Positions 8,714 to 19,469 of a stretch of 52,035 nt of DNA are shown one piece after another; within the stretch, counting starts at the first letter, position 1, and each line of letters opens with the position of its first letter. Location of the stretch: the NCBI RefSeq assembly GCF_008709575.1, contig NZ_VYIK01000021.1, forward strand, positions 1 through 52,035, written 5' to 3'. A program made the position numbers and the translations under genes. The notes beneath the pieces are model-generated. The model had not been told where the DNA came from, searched no databases, and saw only the letters and a program-made list of their open reading frames with translations. Source of the DNA: Mycobacterium sp. (GTDB taxonomy: Bacteria; Actinomycetota; Actinomycetes; Mycobacteriales; Mycobacteriaceae).

Positions 8714-10349
8714 TCACGACAGCAGTGCCAATGCATAACTTCGGCGCAGCTTGCCCGACGGGGTCTTGGGGATCGAGCCCGGGGCCAGTACCACCACATT
8801 GCGCGGCCGCGCGGCAACTTCGGCGACGACTTCGTGTGCGACCTCGTGCTTGATGCGGCGCACCTGTGCGGGATCGTCGGCCTTGCTTGATTCGACGGCC
8901 ACCGCGAACGATTCACGCGAATGGCCGGCGTCGAGCCGCACGGCCGCCACACCACCCGCGCGCACGCCGGCGACCCGCCCGGCCGCGCGCTCCACATCGG
9001 CGGGGTAGATGTTGCGCCCGGCCATGATGATCACGTCCTTGGCTCTGCCGCACACCACGACGTGACCTTGCTCGGTCAGGGTAGCCCAGATCCCCGGTGT
9101 TGAACCAGCCCCGCTCGTCTTGGGCGGCCACAAAACCGCCGGCCGTGACGTATCCGGAAGTCACCGGGGCGCCGCGCACCTCGATCAGGCCCACGCCACG
9201 CACCGGCTCGAGGGTACCGTCCTCGTCGACGATGCGGGCCTGCATGCCCTCCAGCACCGGCCCCAGGGTGGCCAGCCGTCGGGTGTTGCCGGTGGTGGCG
9301 GGCACCGCCCGACGCAGCACGGCAAGCATGTCGGCGTCCACCTCGTCTACGACGAGCCCGACTCCGCATTGCGAAAATGACACCGCGACGGTGGTTTCCG
9401 CCATCCCGTAGGCCGGCAGGATCGCCTCGGGACGCAGCCCGAACGGCGCCCCGGCCGCGCAGAGGTCCTCGACGTCGGCCGGTTCGACCTGCTCGGAACC
9501 CGACAACGCCCACCGCAAGGACGACAAATCAAGTTCACCGGATCGGGCGTGCTGGCGCAGCCGCTTGGCCAGCAAGGCGTACGCGAAGTTCGGCGCCGCG
9601 GTCATCGTTGCGCGGTATTTGTCTATCAACCTGGGCCACAACAAGATATCGGCCAAGAAGTCGATCGGAGTGATCTTGACCAGCTCGGCGCCGAACAGCA
9701 TCGGAACGGTCAGAAACCCCGTCATGCCCATGTCGTGAAACAGCGGCAACCAGCTCACGATCACGTCGTTGTCCAGGTCGTAGCGGGCAGCGGCGAACAT
9801 CGCCTCGGCGTTGGCGATCACGTTGGCGTGGGTGATCGCGACTGCTTTGGGGCAACCCGTCGAGCCCGACGTCAACTGCAAAAGCGCCAGATCGTCCTCG
9901 CTGCTGGCCACCGCGTCGATCGGTGCGGCGGCCAGCAGCTGGGCAATCGTCACCACCGCGACCCCGTGGCGGGCCAGCACCGCCGGCACCGCCAGGAACG
10001 GATCCGACACGATGACCGCCCTCGCCTCGAGCATGGCGACGATCGACAGCGTGTCTTGGGTCCAGACCTGCAGGTCGGTGCGCGGCGTCGGCTGGTGCAG
10101 CATCGTCAGGCACGCGCCCCGCAGCCACACCCCCTGCGCGGTAGCCGCGATCTCTGCCGGGGCGCCGGCCAACACACCCACCCGATCGCCCGGGCCGACC
10201 CCCAGAGCGGCCAAACCTCCCGCGACCTGTCGAGCCTGCCGGTGAATGTCTCCCCAGCCGTGACGAACCGGCGCGCCGGGCTCACCGGTCACCAAGCCAT
10301 GACCACTTGACTCGGCGCTGCTGAGCATCGACTCGACGAATCTGCTCAT
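8714..10349 (-). pseudogene. Fatty-acyl-AMP ligase/acyl-CoA synthetase (FadD-type), frameshifted
   Basis: An adenylate-forming enzyme of about 544 residues when the frame is repaired. Present: P-loop [12 protein letters not shown]5 motif [11 protein letters not shown]7 motif [10 protein letters not shown] and the C-terminal lysine motif [24 protein letters not shown] and [11 protein letters not shown] look more like the fatty-acyl-AMP ligase branch than CoA ligases. The start MSRFVESML has a GGAG box 7 bases upstream. Directly after GDLGY the frame breaks: one extra G in the GGG at 9079-9081 (plus strand) pushes translation out of frame, while the correct continuation [15 protein letters not shown] is in the next frame to a normal end. 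Everything else is intact, so this is a recent single-base frameshift or a sequencing error. It would lose the C-terminal lid domain. Confidence 0.85.
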
Positions 10350-10548
10350 CGCCGTCTCCGGTTTCAGGGCTGGTATCAGACCAGCTTCGGCCATCTCGGG
10401 ACATCCGGGACGACACCGCCACAGTACCGGCCGGCGTGCCGAAACGCGTGCACCCGGACGACCGGCGCGCCGCCTCCGGCCCGGCCGTCGGCACGCCGGT
10501 GCCATCCTGGGGTAGCGTGGGGGGTGATACCGACAAGGACGGGTGGAC

Positions 10549-10782
10549 ATGGCTACACAGAACCGGTGCGACGCGCCCCAGATTCATCCGTCCCAGGTCC
10601 GAGTCGGTGACATCATCGGCGCGACGAACCCGCTGGGTCTGCGCTACACCGTCAAGCTGATCAGCGGCCCACAGACGACACCACGGCAGTGGACGTTCTT
10701 CGGCCGCGACGCCAGGGGCTTGCAGCACACGAACACGTTCGGTGAAGAAGATCTCGTCTGCCGGTACTCCGAGCCATCCTGA
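10549..10782 (+). CDS. Small conserved-looking hypothetical protein (77 aa)
   Basis: Not a family I recognise. The protein starts [20 protein letters not shown] and is soluble, with no signal peptide or membrane segment. A segment [14 protein letters not shown] followed by EEDLVCRY suggests a small beta-rich fold. AAGGA lies 9 bases before this ATG, which favours it over the GTG six bases earlier. It is followed 51 bases later by a methyltransferase gene on the same strand, so co-transcription is possible. Codon use (strong GC at third positions) matches the neighbours. Confidence 0.6.
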   Translation: MATQNRCDAPQIHPSQVRVGDIIGATNPLGLRYTVKLISGPQTTPRQWTFFGRDARGLQHTNTFGEEDLVCRYSEPS

Positions 10783-10821
10783 CCGTTACGGACACCGACG
10801 GTCCGCGCCATCGTTCTGTAA

Positions 10822-12547
<1,726 letters not shown>

Positions 12548-12557
12548 GCCGAGGGTG

Positions 12558-13289
12558 TCAGAACAGTTCAACGGCGGCCACCGATTTCTCGAAGTACAGG
12601 GCGACGCTCTTGCCGATCAGTGGGTTGAGCGCCGATTCGGCCAGGCGGGTGATCCACGGCCTGTGCATCATGTCCCAGACCAGCAGCCTGTGATAGGCGT
12701 TTACCGCAGGGTGATCTGGATTCGTCATTCCGACAATGCATTTCAGCCACCAAAATGGAGCATGTAGCGCGTGCGCGTGGTGACTATGGATAAACGTCAC
12801 TCCGGCGTCGGCGATTTTGCCGCGCAGCCGACTGGCTCGGTAGATCCGGATGTGGCCGCCCTCGTTGCTGTGGTACTCGTCGGACAACAACCAGCACACC
12901 TGCTCCGGCAGCCATCGGGGCACGGTGACCGCCAGCCTGCCGCCGACCCGCAGGACGCGGATCAGCTCGGTGATCACCGCGTCGTCGGCCGGCACGTGCT
13001 CGAGGATTTCCGCGGCGATCACGCAGTCGAACGTGCCGTCGGGATAGGGCAACGCGATCGCGTCGCCCACCACGGTGTCGGCGGTGGCCGACGCGGGCGC
13101 CTCGCCGGTCTCGGCCATCGCCGACAGCATTGTCGCGACCTCGGCCAGTTGCGCGGCGTCCCGGTCGAACGCGATCACGTCGGCGCCGCGGCGGTATGCC
13201 TCGAAACTGTGCCGGCCGGCCCCGCAGCCGACGTCGATGACCTTGGTGCCGGGCCCGACGCCGAGCCGGTCGAAATCCACCGTCAGCAC
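12558..13289 (-). CDS. Class I SAM-dependent methyltransferase (Methyltransf_11 type)
   Basis: 243 residues. SAM motif I is VIDVGCGAGRHSFEA, followed by the acidic strand-2 residue in VIAFDRD, motif II DCVIAAEILEHVP and VGGRLAVTVPRWLPE, the arrangement of small-molecule methyltransferases such as UbiE-like enzymes. The GTG start overlaps the end of the upstream glycosyltransferase gene by 7 bases, so translation is probably coupled. The next gene follows closely. Substrate unknown; a sugar or lipid hydroxyl made by the partner genes is plausible but inferred. Confidence 0.85.
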   Translation of the reverse strand: MLTVDFDRLGVGPGTKVIDVGCGAGRHSFEAYRRGADVIAFDRDAAQLAEVATMLSAMAETGEAPASATADTVVGDAIALPYPDGTFDCVIAAEILEHVPADDAVITELIRVLRVGGRLAVTVPRWLPEQVCWLLSDEYHSNEGGHIRIYRASRLRGKIADAGVTFIHSHHAHALHAPFWWLKCIVGMTNPDHPAVNAYHRLLVWDMMHRPWITRLAESALNPLIGKSVALYFEKSVAAVELF

Positions 13290-14545
13290 GGGTCGCTCGC
13301 CGTGGCCGTCGAGCCCGGTGTCCGCGCGATCGCGCGTTCATAGACGCCAACGGTCTGGGCGGCCACCGATTCCCAGCTGTACACGTCGAGCGCGCGGCGG
13401 CGGCCGGCTCTCCCGAGCCGGCGCAGCTGCTCGGGGGAGGCCAAAAGCTCGTCGAGCACCCGCAGCAACTCGCCGGCGTCTCCGGGCCGGACCAACCGTG
13501 CGCAGTCGCCGTCGGGTCCGAGCACTTCGGGCAGGGCGCCGGCCCGGCTGGCGACGATCGGCGTACCGCTGGCCATCGCCTCCACTGCCGGAAGGGAGAA
13601 TCCTTCGTACAGCGAAGGAATGCAAGCGATTTCAGCAGAGGCGAACAATCCGGCGAGCTCGGCGTCGGAGAGCCCGCTGGAGGTGTGCACGATGTCGGAG
13701 AGACCGAGTTCGGCGATCAGCTTCTCGGTCGGCCCGTTCGGCTCGAGCCTGGCCACGAGCTGCAGTTCCACGTCGCGTTTGGTGCGCAACCTGGCCAGCG
13801 CGTGCAGCAGGTTCGCGACGCCCTTGAGCGGGGTGTCGGCGCTCGCGATGGCGATGAGGCGGCCGGGGACGCGCGGCCGGGCCGCCGGCGTGAACACGGT
13901 GGTGTCGACGCCGAGCGGCACCACGTGCAGCCGCTCGGGGCTGACCCCGAAGTCGACGGTGATGTCGGCGGCCGACGACGACGACACGGTCAGCAAGTCA
14001 GGAAGCGCGCGAGCGACCCGCTGCTGCATCCGCAGGAAGCCGTACCAGCGGCGCACCAAGGGTTTGCGCCACCACGGTGCCGCCGCCAGGTCCAGCAACC
14101 GGTCGCGGGTGATCGGGTGGTGCACGGTCGCTACCACCGGCAGGCCGGTCGCCGCGATCTCGAGCAGTCCGTCCCCCAGGCACTGGTTGTCGTGCACCAC
14201 GTCGAAATCACCCCGCCGGCCGGCCAGCAGCCGGGCGGCGCGCAGGCTGAAGGTGCGGGGCTCCGGAAACCCGGCCGTCCACACCGTCGCGAGCTCGAGG
14301 ACGTCGATGCGGTCCCGGATCTCGCGGGGGTGCGGAATGCGGAACGGGTCCGGCTCGCGGTACATGTCCAGGCTGGGCACCCGGCGAAGCACCACCCGCG
14401 GATCCAGGCCCTCGGGATAGGGCTGACCGGAGAACACCTCGACGCGATGACCCAGCTCGACCAGGCCCCGGCTGAGATGACGGACATAGACACCCTGGCC
14501 GCCGCAATGCGGCTTGCTGCGGTAGGAAAGCAAGGCAATCCGCAT
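13283..14545 (-). CDS. GT4-family glycosyltransferase
   Basis: A 420-residue GT-B enzyme. The N-terminus MRIALLSYRSKPHCGGQGVY has the Gly-rich acceptor/donor loop typical of GT4 (compare CGGVAVY-like motifs). The C-terminal half holds the E-x7-E nucleotide-sugar signature in EGFSLPAVEAMASGTPIV, preceded by CIPSLY, and a typical end VYSWESVAAQTV. These enzymes are retaining transferases using a nucleotide sugar in the cytosol. It is the first gene of the leftward cluster; an alternative GTG lies 6 bases upstream. The acceptor is unknown. The cluster is absent between lipT and pncA in M. tuberculosis as I recall it. Confidence 0.88.
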   Translation of the reverse strand: MRIALLSYRSKPHCGGQGVYVRHLSRGLVELGHRVEVFSGQPYPEGLDPRVVLRRVPSLDMYREPDPFRIPHPREIRDRIDVLELATVWTAGFPEPRTFSLRAARLLAGRRGDFDVVHDNQCLGDGLLEIAATGLPVVATVHHPITRDRLLDLAAAPWWRKPLVRRWYGFLRMQQRVARALPDLLTVSSSSAADITVDFGVSPERLHVVPLGVDTTVFTPAARPRVPGRLIAIASADTPLKGVANLLHALARLRTKRDVELQLVARLEPNGPTEKLIAELGLSDIVHTSSGLSDAELAGLFASAEIACIPSLYEGFSLPAVEAMASGTPIVASRAGALPEVLGPDGDCARLVRPGDAGELLRVLDELLASPEQLRRLGRAGRRRALDVYSWESVAAQTVGVYERAIARTPGSTATASDPC

Positions 14546-14617
14546 GTTCACGCCGGTTCCGTGAGGGCGACGCGGGCACTGGCCAGGGCAGGGGAATCGA
14601 CATCGACGGCAACACGC

Positions 14618-14638
14618 TGTCTGGACACGTGTCTGGAC
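14618..14638. promoter_or_regulatory. Operator-like direct repeat with central palindrome between GT cluster and pncA
   Basis: TGTCTGGAC occurs twice, at 14618-14626 and 14630-14638, 12 bases apart (about one helical turn). The junction forms a perfect palindrome GACACGTGTC at 14624-14633. The site lies in the 200-base spacer between the divergent glycosyltransferase and pncA genes, next to a possible -10 element (TATACG). This is the layout of a repressor or activator site; the regulator is unknown. Confidence 0.4.
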
Positions 14639-14746
14639 TATACGTGACGGGCCGCACAGCGCAGGTGGCGCTCCGGTTCATCGCCGTCCGGGAAAGTGGC
14701 GGCTCGTCGCCATCGCCCTGCGCCGATCGGCGATACCGTGGGCGCT

Positions 14747-15310
14747 ATGCAGGCGCTGATCATCGTCGACGTGCAGAACGACTTCTGCGAGGGCGGCTCG
14801 CTGGGTGTGGTCGGTGGCACCGCCGTGGCCGGCGCCATCACCGAGTATTTGTCGACTCCGGCCGCCGGCTACCGGCACGTGGTCGCCACCCAGGACTTCC
14901 ACGTCGATCCCGGTGACCACTTCTCCGACCGACCCGACTACCTGACCTCCTGGCCGCGGCACTGCGTGGCCGGCACTCGCGGAGCGCAGTTCCACCCGGC
15001 TCTGGACACCGGCGGGATCGAGACGGTCTTCCGCAAAGGCGCTTATGCCGCGGCATACAGCGGCTTCGAGGGTGTCGACGACACCGGGACGCCGCTGGCG
15101 GACTGGTTGCGCCGGCGCGGCGTCGACGAGGTCGACGTGGTCGGGATCGCCACCGATTACTGCGTCCGCCAGACCGCCGAGGACGCGGTCCGGGCCGGTT
15201 TCGCCACCCGGGTATTGCTGGACCTGACCGCCGGCATGGCGCAGGAATCCACCGAGGCAGCCATCGACGCGATGCGGGCCGCCGGCGTCACGCTGGCGTC
15301 GAGCGCCTGA
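14747..15310 (+). CDS. pncA: Pyrazinamidase/nicotinamidase PncA
   Basis: 187 residues, one more than M. tuberculosis PncA, with near-identical motifs. It hydrolyses nicotinamide to nicotinic acid in NAD salvage and would activate pyrazinamide. The catalytic Asp8 (IIVDVQNDF), the Lys in ETVFRKGAY and the Cys in GIATDYCVRQTAEDAV are present, as are the metal ligands Asp50, His52 and His58 in QDFHVDPGDHF (the position that is Asp in M. bovis is His here). The residue just before the catalytic Cys is Tyr where M. tuberculosis has His137. The ATG gives MQALIIVDV. The stop overlaps the ATG of the sugar-binding lipoprotein gene (TGATG), so pncA heads an operon with the transporter. Confidence 0.97.
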   Translation: MQALIIVDVQNDFCEGGSLGVVGGTAVAGAITEYLSTPAAGYRHVVATQDFHVDPGDHFSDRPDYLTSWPRHCVAGTRGAQFHPALDTGGIETVFRKGAYAAAYSGFEGVDDTGTPLADWLRRRGVDEVDVVGIATDYCVRQTAEDAVRAGFATRVLLDLTAGMAQESTEAAIDAMRAAGVTLASSA

Positions 15311-16626
15311 TGAGCCGGCCGGTTCGGCGGCGGACGCTGTTGCGCAGCGCCGGCGTGCTCGGCGCGGCCGCACTGGTGTTCGGGTCGCCGGGATGTGCGG
15401 CCGACGACGACGCGCTGACCTTCTTCTTCGCCGCCAATCCCGAAGAGGCCGACGCCCGGATGCTGGTCATCGATGCCTTCCGGCGGCGTCATCCCGACAT
15501 CACGGTGCGCACACTGCTGTCCGGGCCCAACCCGATGCAACAGGTGTCGACGTTCTGCGCCGGCGGCAAATGCCCGGACGTGATGATGGCCTGGGAGTTC
15601 TCCTACGCCGGGCTGGCCGACCGGGGAGTGCTGCTGGACCTGGGTGAGCTGTTGGCGCACGACCCGGTTTTCGCCGCGCAGCTGCGTGCCGACAGCATCA
15701 CGTCGCTCTACGGCACCTTCACCTACGACGGCGGTCAGTACGCGCTGCCCGAGCAATGGTCCGGGAACTTCTTGTTCTACAACACCGCGCTGTTCGACGA
15801 GGCCGGTGTGCGCCCACCGCCCGGGCGATGGGAGCAGCCGTGGAGCTTCGGCGACTTCCTCGACGCCGCGAAGGCGCTCACCAAACGCGATCGGTCCGGC
15901 CGGGTTTCACAGTGGGGATTCGTCGACACCTGGGTGGGGTCCTATTCGGCCGGGCTCTTCGGGATGAACAACGGTGTCCCGTGGTCGACTCCGCGGATGA
16001 ACCCCACCCACCTCAATTTCGGTGACCCTGCGTTCATCGAGGGCGTCCAGTTCTACGCCGACCTGGCCACCAGGCACCGGGTCGCCCCCACCGCGTCGGA
16101 GACACAGTCGATGTCCACGATGGACCTGTTCTCGGCGGGCAGAGCGGCGATGGCGCTCGGCGGGCACTGGAGATATCAGACCTTCGACCGGGCCGACGGC
16201 CTGGATTTCGACGTCACTGTGTTGCCGACCGGGCCGCGAGCCACCCGGGCCCGCTCCAACATCGGCAGCACCGGGCTCGCCATCGCGGCCGACAGCCGTC
16301 GCCGTCAGCAGGCGTGGGAGTTCGTGAAGTTCGCTGCCGGCCCGGAGGGACAGGACGTGATCGCTCGATCCGGGCTGTTCGTGCCGGTGTTGCGTTCGGC
16401 GATCCACTCGACCGGGTTCGCCGAGGCCCACCGCAGGATCGGCCATCTCGCCGTACTCACCGGCGGTCCGGCGAATTCCGAAGGACTGCCGATCACACCC
16501 GCATGGGAAAAGATCAACGCGCTGATGGACCGCAACTTCGGCCCGGTGCTGCGCGGCTCCAAGCCAGCGACGTCACTGGCCGACGGACTCGCACGCCAGG
16601 TCGACGAGGTGCTGCGCAATCCATGA
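15310..16626 (+). CDS. Sugar ABC transporter substrate-binding lipoprotein (Rv2041c-like)
   Basis: 438 residues. The N-terminus has a twin-arginine-type signal (RRRTLLRSAGVLGAAAL) ending in a lipobox-like GSPGC, so a lipid-anchored, Tat-exported binding protein is likely. The mature part is a family-1 extracellular solute-binding protein: ADARMLVIDAFRRRHPDITV near the N-terminus and IAADSRRRQQAWEFVKFAAG near the C-terminus are typical. Order and similarity match Rv2041c of the Rv2038c-Rv2041c importer, one of the carbohydrate ABC systems of M. tuberculosis; its sugar is not settled. The start overlaps the pncA stop and the stop overlaps the next ATG (ATGA), so the operon is tightly coupled. 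Confidence 0.93.
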   Translation: MSRPVRRRTLLRSAGVLGAAALVFGSPGCAADDDALTFFFAANPEEADARMLVIDAFRRRHPDITVRTLLSGPNPMQQVSTFCAGGKCPDVMMAWEFSYAGLADRGVLLDLGELLAHDPVFAAQLRADSITSLYGTFTYDGGQYALPEQWSGNFLFYNTALFDEAGVRPPPGRWEQPWSFGDFLDAAKALTKRDRSGRVSQWGFVDTWVGSYSAGLFGMNNGVPWSTPRMNPTHLNFGDPAFIEGVQFYADLATRHRVAPTASETQSMSTMDLFSAGRAAMALGGHWRYQTFDRADGLDFDVTVLPTGPRATRARSNIGSTGLAIAADSRRRQQAWEFVKFAAGPEGQDVIARSGLFVPVLRSAIHSTGFAEAHRRIGHLAVLTGGPANSEGLPITPAWEKINALMDRNFGPVLRGSKPATSLADGLARQVDEVLRNP

Positions 16627-17543
16627 CGAGCCGGCCCGCCATCGCAGCATCGCGCCGTCGCCGATCGATACGACGACGCGTCGCCACCGGGCACCTGTTC
16701 GTCGCGCCGAACCTCGCCGCGGTCGCGGTGTTCATGCTGTTCCCGCTCGGATTCTCGCTGTACATGAGCTTTCAGAAGTGGGATTTGTTCACGCCGCCGA
16801 AATTCGTCGGCCTGCAAAACTTCCGGAACCTGTTCACCGCTGACCCGCTTTTCCTCATCGCGCTGCGCAACACCGTAGTGTTCACTCTCGGAACACTGGT
16901 GCCGACGGTACTCATCAGCCTGATCGTTGCCGGCATCTTGAACCGGCAAGTCAAGGGCATCGGCATCTTTCGCACCATCGTCTTCTTGCCGCTGGCGGTC
17001 TCGGCGGTCGTGATGGCCGTCGTGTGGCAGTTCGTCTTCAACACCGACAACGGGCTGCTCAACATCATGCTCGGCTGGGTTGGGATCGGCCCGATTCCGT
17101 GGCTCATCGAGCCGCACTGGGCGATGTTTTCGCTGTGCACGGTCAGCGTGTGGAAAAGCGTGCCTTTTGCGACAGTTGTCCTTCTGGCTGCGATGCAGGG
17201 GATTCCGGACGACGTCTACGAGGCCGCCCGGATCGACGGCGCGGGCGAAGTCCGCCGATTTTTCTCGATCACGGTCCCGCTGCTGCGCGGCGCGCTGATA
17301 TTCGTCGTGGTGATCTCGATCATCAACGCGTTCCAGGCGTTCGACCTGGTCTACGTGCTCACCGGCGGCAACGGCGGGCCGGAGACCGCGACCTATGTGC
17401 TGGGCATCATGCTTTTCCAGAACGCCTTCGCATTCCTGCAATTCGGTTACGCGTCGGCATTGGCGTGGGTGATGTTCGCGATCCTGCTGACACTGACCGT
17501 GGTGCAGTTGCTGCTGGCACGCCGGAGTCGTCTGGAGGAGTGA
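16623..17543 (+). CDS. Sugar ABC transporter permease 1 (Rv2040c-like)
   Basis: 306 residues with six predicted membrane helices, the first near residues 29-50 (LFVAPNLAAVAVFMLFPLGF). The EAA loop that docks with the ATPase is DVYEAARIDGAGEVRRFFSI. This is a MalF/UgpA-type BPD_transp_1 permease. The ATG overlaps the upstream stop by four bases and its own stop overlaps the following ATG. It would pair with the next permease to form the channel for the substrate captured by the upstream lipoprotein. Confidence 0.95.
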   Translation: MTSRPAIAASRRRRSIRRRVATGHLFVAPNLAAVAVFMLFPLGFSLYMSFQKWDLFTPPKFVGLQNFRNLFTADPLFLIALRNTVVFTLGTLVPTVLISLIVAGILNRQVKGIGIFRTIVFLPLAVSAVVMAVVWQFVFNTDNGLLNIMLGWVGIGPIPWLIEPHWAMFSLCTVSVWKSVPFATVVLLAAMQGIPDDVYEAARIDGAGEVRRFFSITVPLLRGALIFVVVISIINAFQAFDLVYVLTGGNGGPETATYVLGIMLFQNAFAFLQFGYASALAWVMFAILLTLTVVQLLLARRSRLEE

Positions 17544-18382
17544 TGATGGGGGAGCGGGTGATCAAGTCCGGCATGCTGCGGGCCGGCGTCGTCTATCTCG
17601 CGCTCATCGGCATTGCGTGGTGCGCGCTGTTTCCGATCCTGTGGGCACTGTCGGGTTCGTTGAAGAAGGAAACCGAGGTCGGTGTGCCGGCGTTGCTGCC
17701 GGCTCATCCGCAATGGGGGAATTACCGTGAGGTCTTTGCGCTCATGCCGTTTTGTCGGATGTTCTTCAACACGGTGGTCTATGCCGGATGCATCACGGCC
17801 GGGCAGGTGTTCTTCTGCTCGCTGGCCGGCTACGCGTTTGCGCGGTTGTCGTTCCGGGGCCGCGACACGTTGTTCGTATGCTATCTCGGGACGCTGATGG
17901 TACCGCTGACGGTGACGGTGATCCCGCAGTTCATCTTGATGCGGCTGGTCGGGTGGACCGACACCCCGTGGGCGATGGTCGTGCCGGGGTTGTTCGGCAC
18001 CGCATTCGGGACATATCTGATGCGGCAGTTTTTCCGCACCCTGCCCGACGAGCTCGAGGAAGCCGCGATTCTCGACGGCTGCTCACCGTGGCAGGTCTAC
18101 TGGCGGATCCTGCTGCCGCACACCAAGCCGGCGGTCATGGTGTTGGCGGTGCTCACCTGGGTCAATGTCTGGAACGAATTCCTGTGGCCGCTGGTGATGA
18201 TCGAGCACAAGAGCATCGCCACGCTGACCCTGGGCCTGGTCTGGCTACAAGGCGAATACGTCGCCCGATGGCCGGTGCTGATGGCCGCCTCGATGCTGAT
18301 CCTGGCGCCGCTGGTGATCATTTACGCGGTCGCGCAGCGGTCGTTTGTCCGGGGTATCGCGATGAGCGGGTTCGGGGGGTAG
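17543..18382 (+). CDS. Sugar ABC transporter permease 2 (Rv2039c-like)
   Basis: 279 residues with six membrane helices, a MalG/UgpE-type permease. The EAA loop is ELEEAAILDGCSPWQVYWRI. Two adjacent in-frame ATG codons (17543 and 17546) follow GGAGGAG; the second has the better spacing. The start overlaps the stop of permease 1. The C-terminal end VIIYAVAQRSFVRGIAMSGF matches the usual MalG-like terminus. Confidence 0.95.
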   Translation: MMGERVIKSGMLRAGVVYLALIGIAWCALFPILWALSGSLKKETEVGVPALLPAHPQWGNYREVFALMPFCRMFFNTVVYAGCITAGQVFFCSLAGYAFARLSFRGRDTLFVCYLGTLMVPLTVTVIPQFILMRLVGWTDTPWAMVVPGLFGTAFGTYLMRQFFRTLPDELEEAAILDGCSPWQVYWRILLPHTKPAVMVLAVLTWVNVWNEFLWPLVMIEHKSIATLTLGLVWLQGEYVARWPVLMAASMLILAPLVIIYAVAQRSFVRGIAMSGFGG

Positions 18383-18385
18383 TGG

Positions 18386-19456
18386 ATGGCATCGGTGAGC
18401 TTCGAGCAGGCGACACGCCGTTATCCCGGCGCTGCATGCCCGGCGCTGGACAGCCTGGATCTGCAGATCGGCGACGGCGAATTCGTGGTGCTGGTGGGGC
18501 CCTCCGGGTGCGGCAAGACGACGTCGCTGCGGATGATCGCGGGTTTGGAGACGCTGGATGCGGGCCGCATCCGAATCGGCGGACGTGACGTCACCGATGA
18601 TGACCCGAAAGACCGCGACGTCGCGATGGTGTTTCAAAATTACGCGCTGTACCCGCACATGACGGTGGCGCAGAATATGGGCTTCGCGTTGAAGATCGCC
18701 AGGACGCCCAGGGCCGAGATCCGCGCACGAGTCCTGGACGCGGCCCGGCTGCTCGATTTGGAGCCCTACCTGGATCGCAAACCGAGGGATCTTTCCGGCG
18801 GACAACGCCAGCGAGTGGCCATGGGCCGGGCGATCGTGCGCCGCCCTCAGGTCTTTTTGATGGACGAACCGTTGTCCAATCTCGACGCCAAGCTGCGGGT
18901 GCAGACCCGCAACCAGATCGCGGCGTTGCAGCGGCGGCTGGGCACCACCACCGTCTACGTGACTCACGACCAGGTCGAGGCCATGACCATGGGTGACCGG
19001 GTCGCGGTGTTGCGTGACGGTGTGCTGCAGCAGTACGCGTCGCCGCGGGAGCTCTACCGCGAACCGGTCAACGTGTTCGTCGCGGGGTTCATCGGCTCCC
19101 CGGCGATGAACCTTTTCACGTTGCCGGTCACCGATCACTCGGTGTCGTTGGGTGACTGGCAGATTCCGGTGCCGCGCCGGGTGGCCGACAGCGCCGCCGC
19201 GGTTGTCCTGGGAATCCGGCCCGAGCACTTCGAGCTGGGTGGTCGTGGCGTGGAGATGGAAGTCGACGTCGTCGAAGAACTCGGCGCCGACGCGTATCTG
19301 TACGGCCGGACCTGCCCGCCGGACGACATGACCGGCCAATCCATCGTCGTTCGCGCGGACGGAGGTGATCCTCCGCGGCGCGGCAGCCGGGTGCGCGTGC
19401 ACCCTCGCACCGATCACCTGCATTTTTTCGGCACCGACGGCCGCAGGATGCTCTGA
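18386..19456 (+). CDS. Sugar ABC transporter ATP-binding protein (Rv2038c-like, MalK/UgpC family)
   Basis: 356 residues. Walker A GPSGCGKTT, Q-loop in VFQNYALYPHMTV, ABC signature LSGGQRQRVAMGRA, Walker B VFLMDEPLSNLD and the switch His in VTHDQVEAMTMGD are all present. The C-terminal 120 residues form the regulatory TOBE/OB domain (VLGIRPEHFEL) of MalK-type ATPases. It starts 3 bases after the permease stop, completing the importer. It ends 13 bases before the 3' end of the convergent PE-PPE-domain gene. Confidence 0.95.
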   Translation: MASVSFEQATRRYPGAACPALDSLDLQIGDGEFVVLVGPSGCGKTTSLRMIAGLETLDAGRIRIGGRDVTDDDPKDRDVAMVFQNYALYPHMTVAQNMGFALKIARTPRAEIRARVLDAARLLDLEPYLDRKPRDLSGGQRQRVAMGRAIVRRPQVFLMDEPLSNLDAKLRVQTRNQIAALQRRLGTTTVYVTHDQVEAMTMGDRVAVLRDGVLQQYASPRELYREPVNVFVAGFIGSPAMNLFTLPVTDHSVSLGDWQIPVPRRVADSAAAVVLGIRPEHFELGGRGVEMEVDVVEELGADAYLYGRTCPPDDMTGQSIVVRADGGDPPRRGSRVRVHPRTDHLHFFGTDGRRML

Positions 19457-19469
19457 GTGCCGCGGCGGT

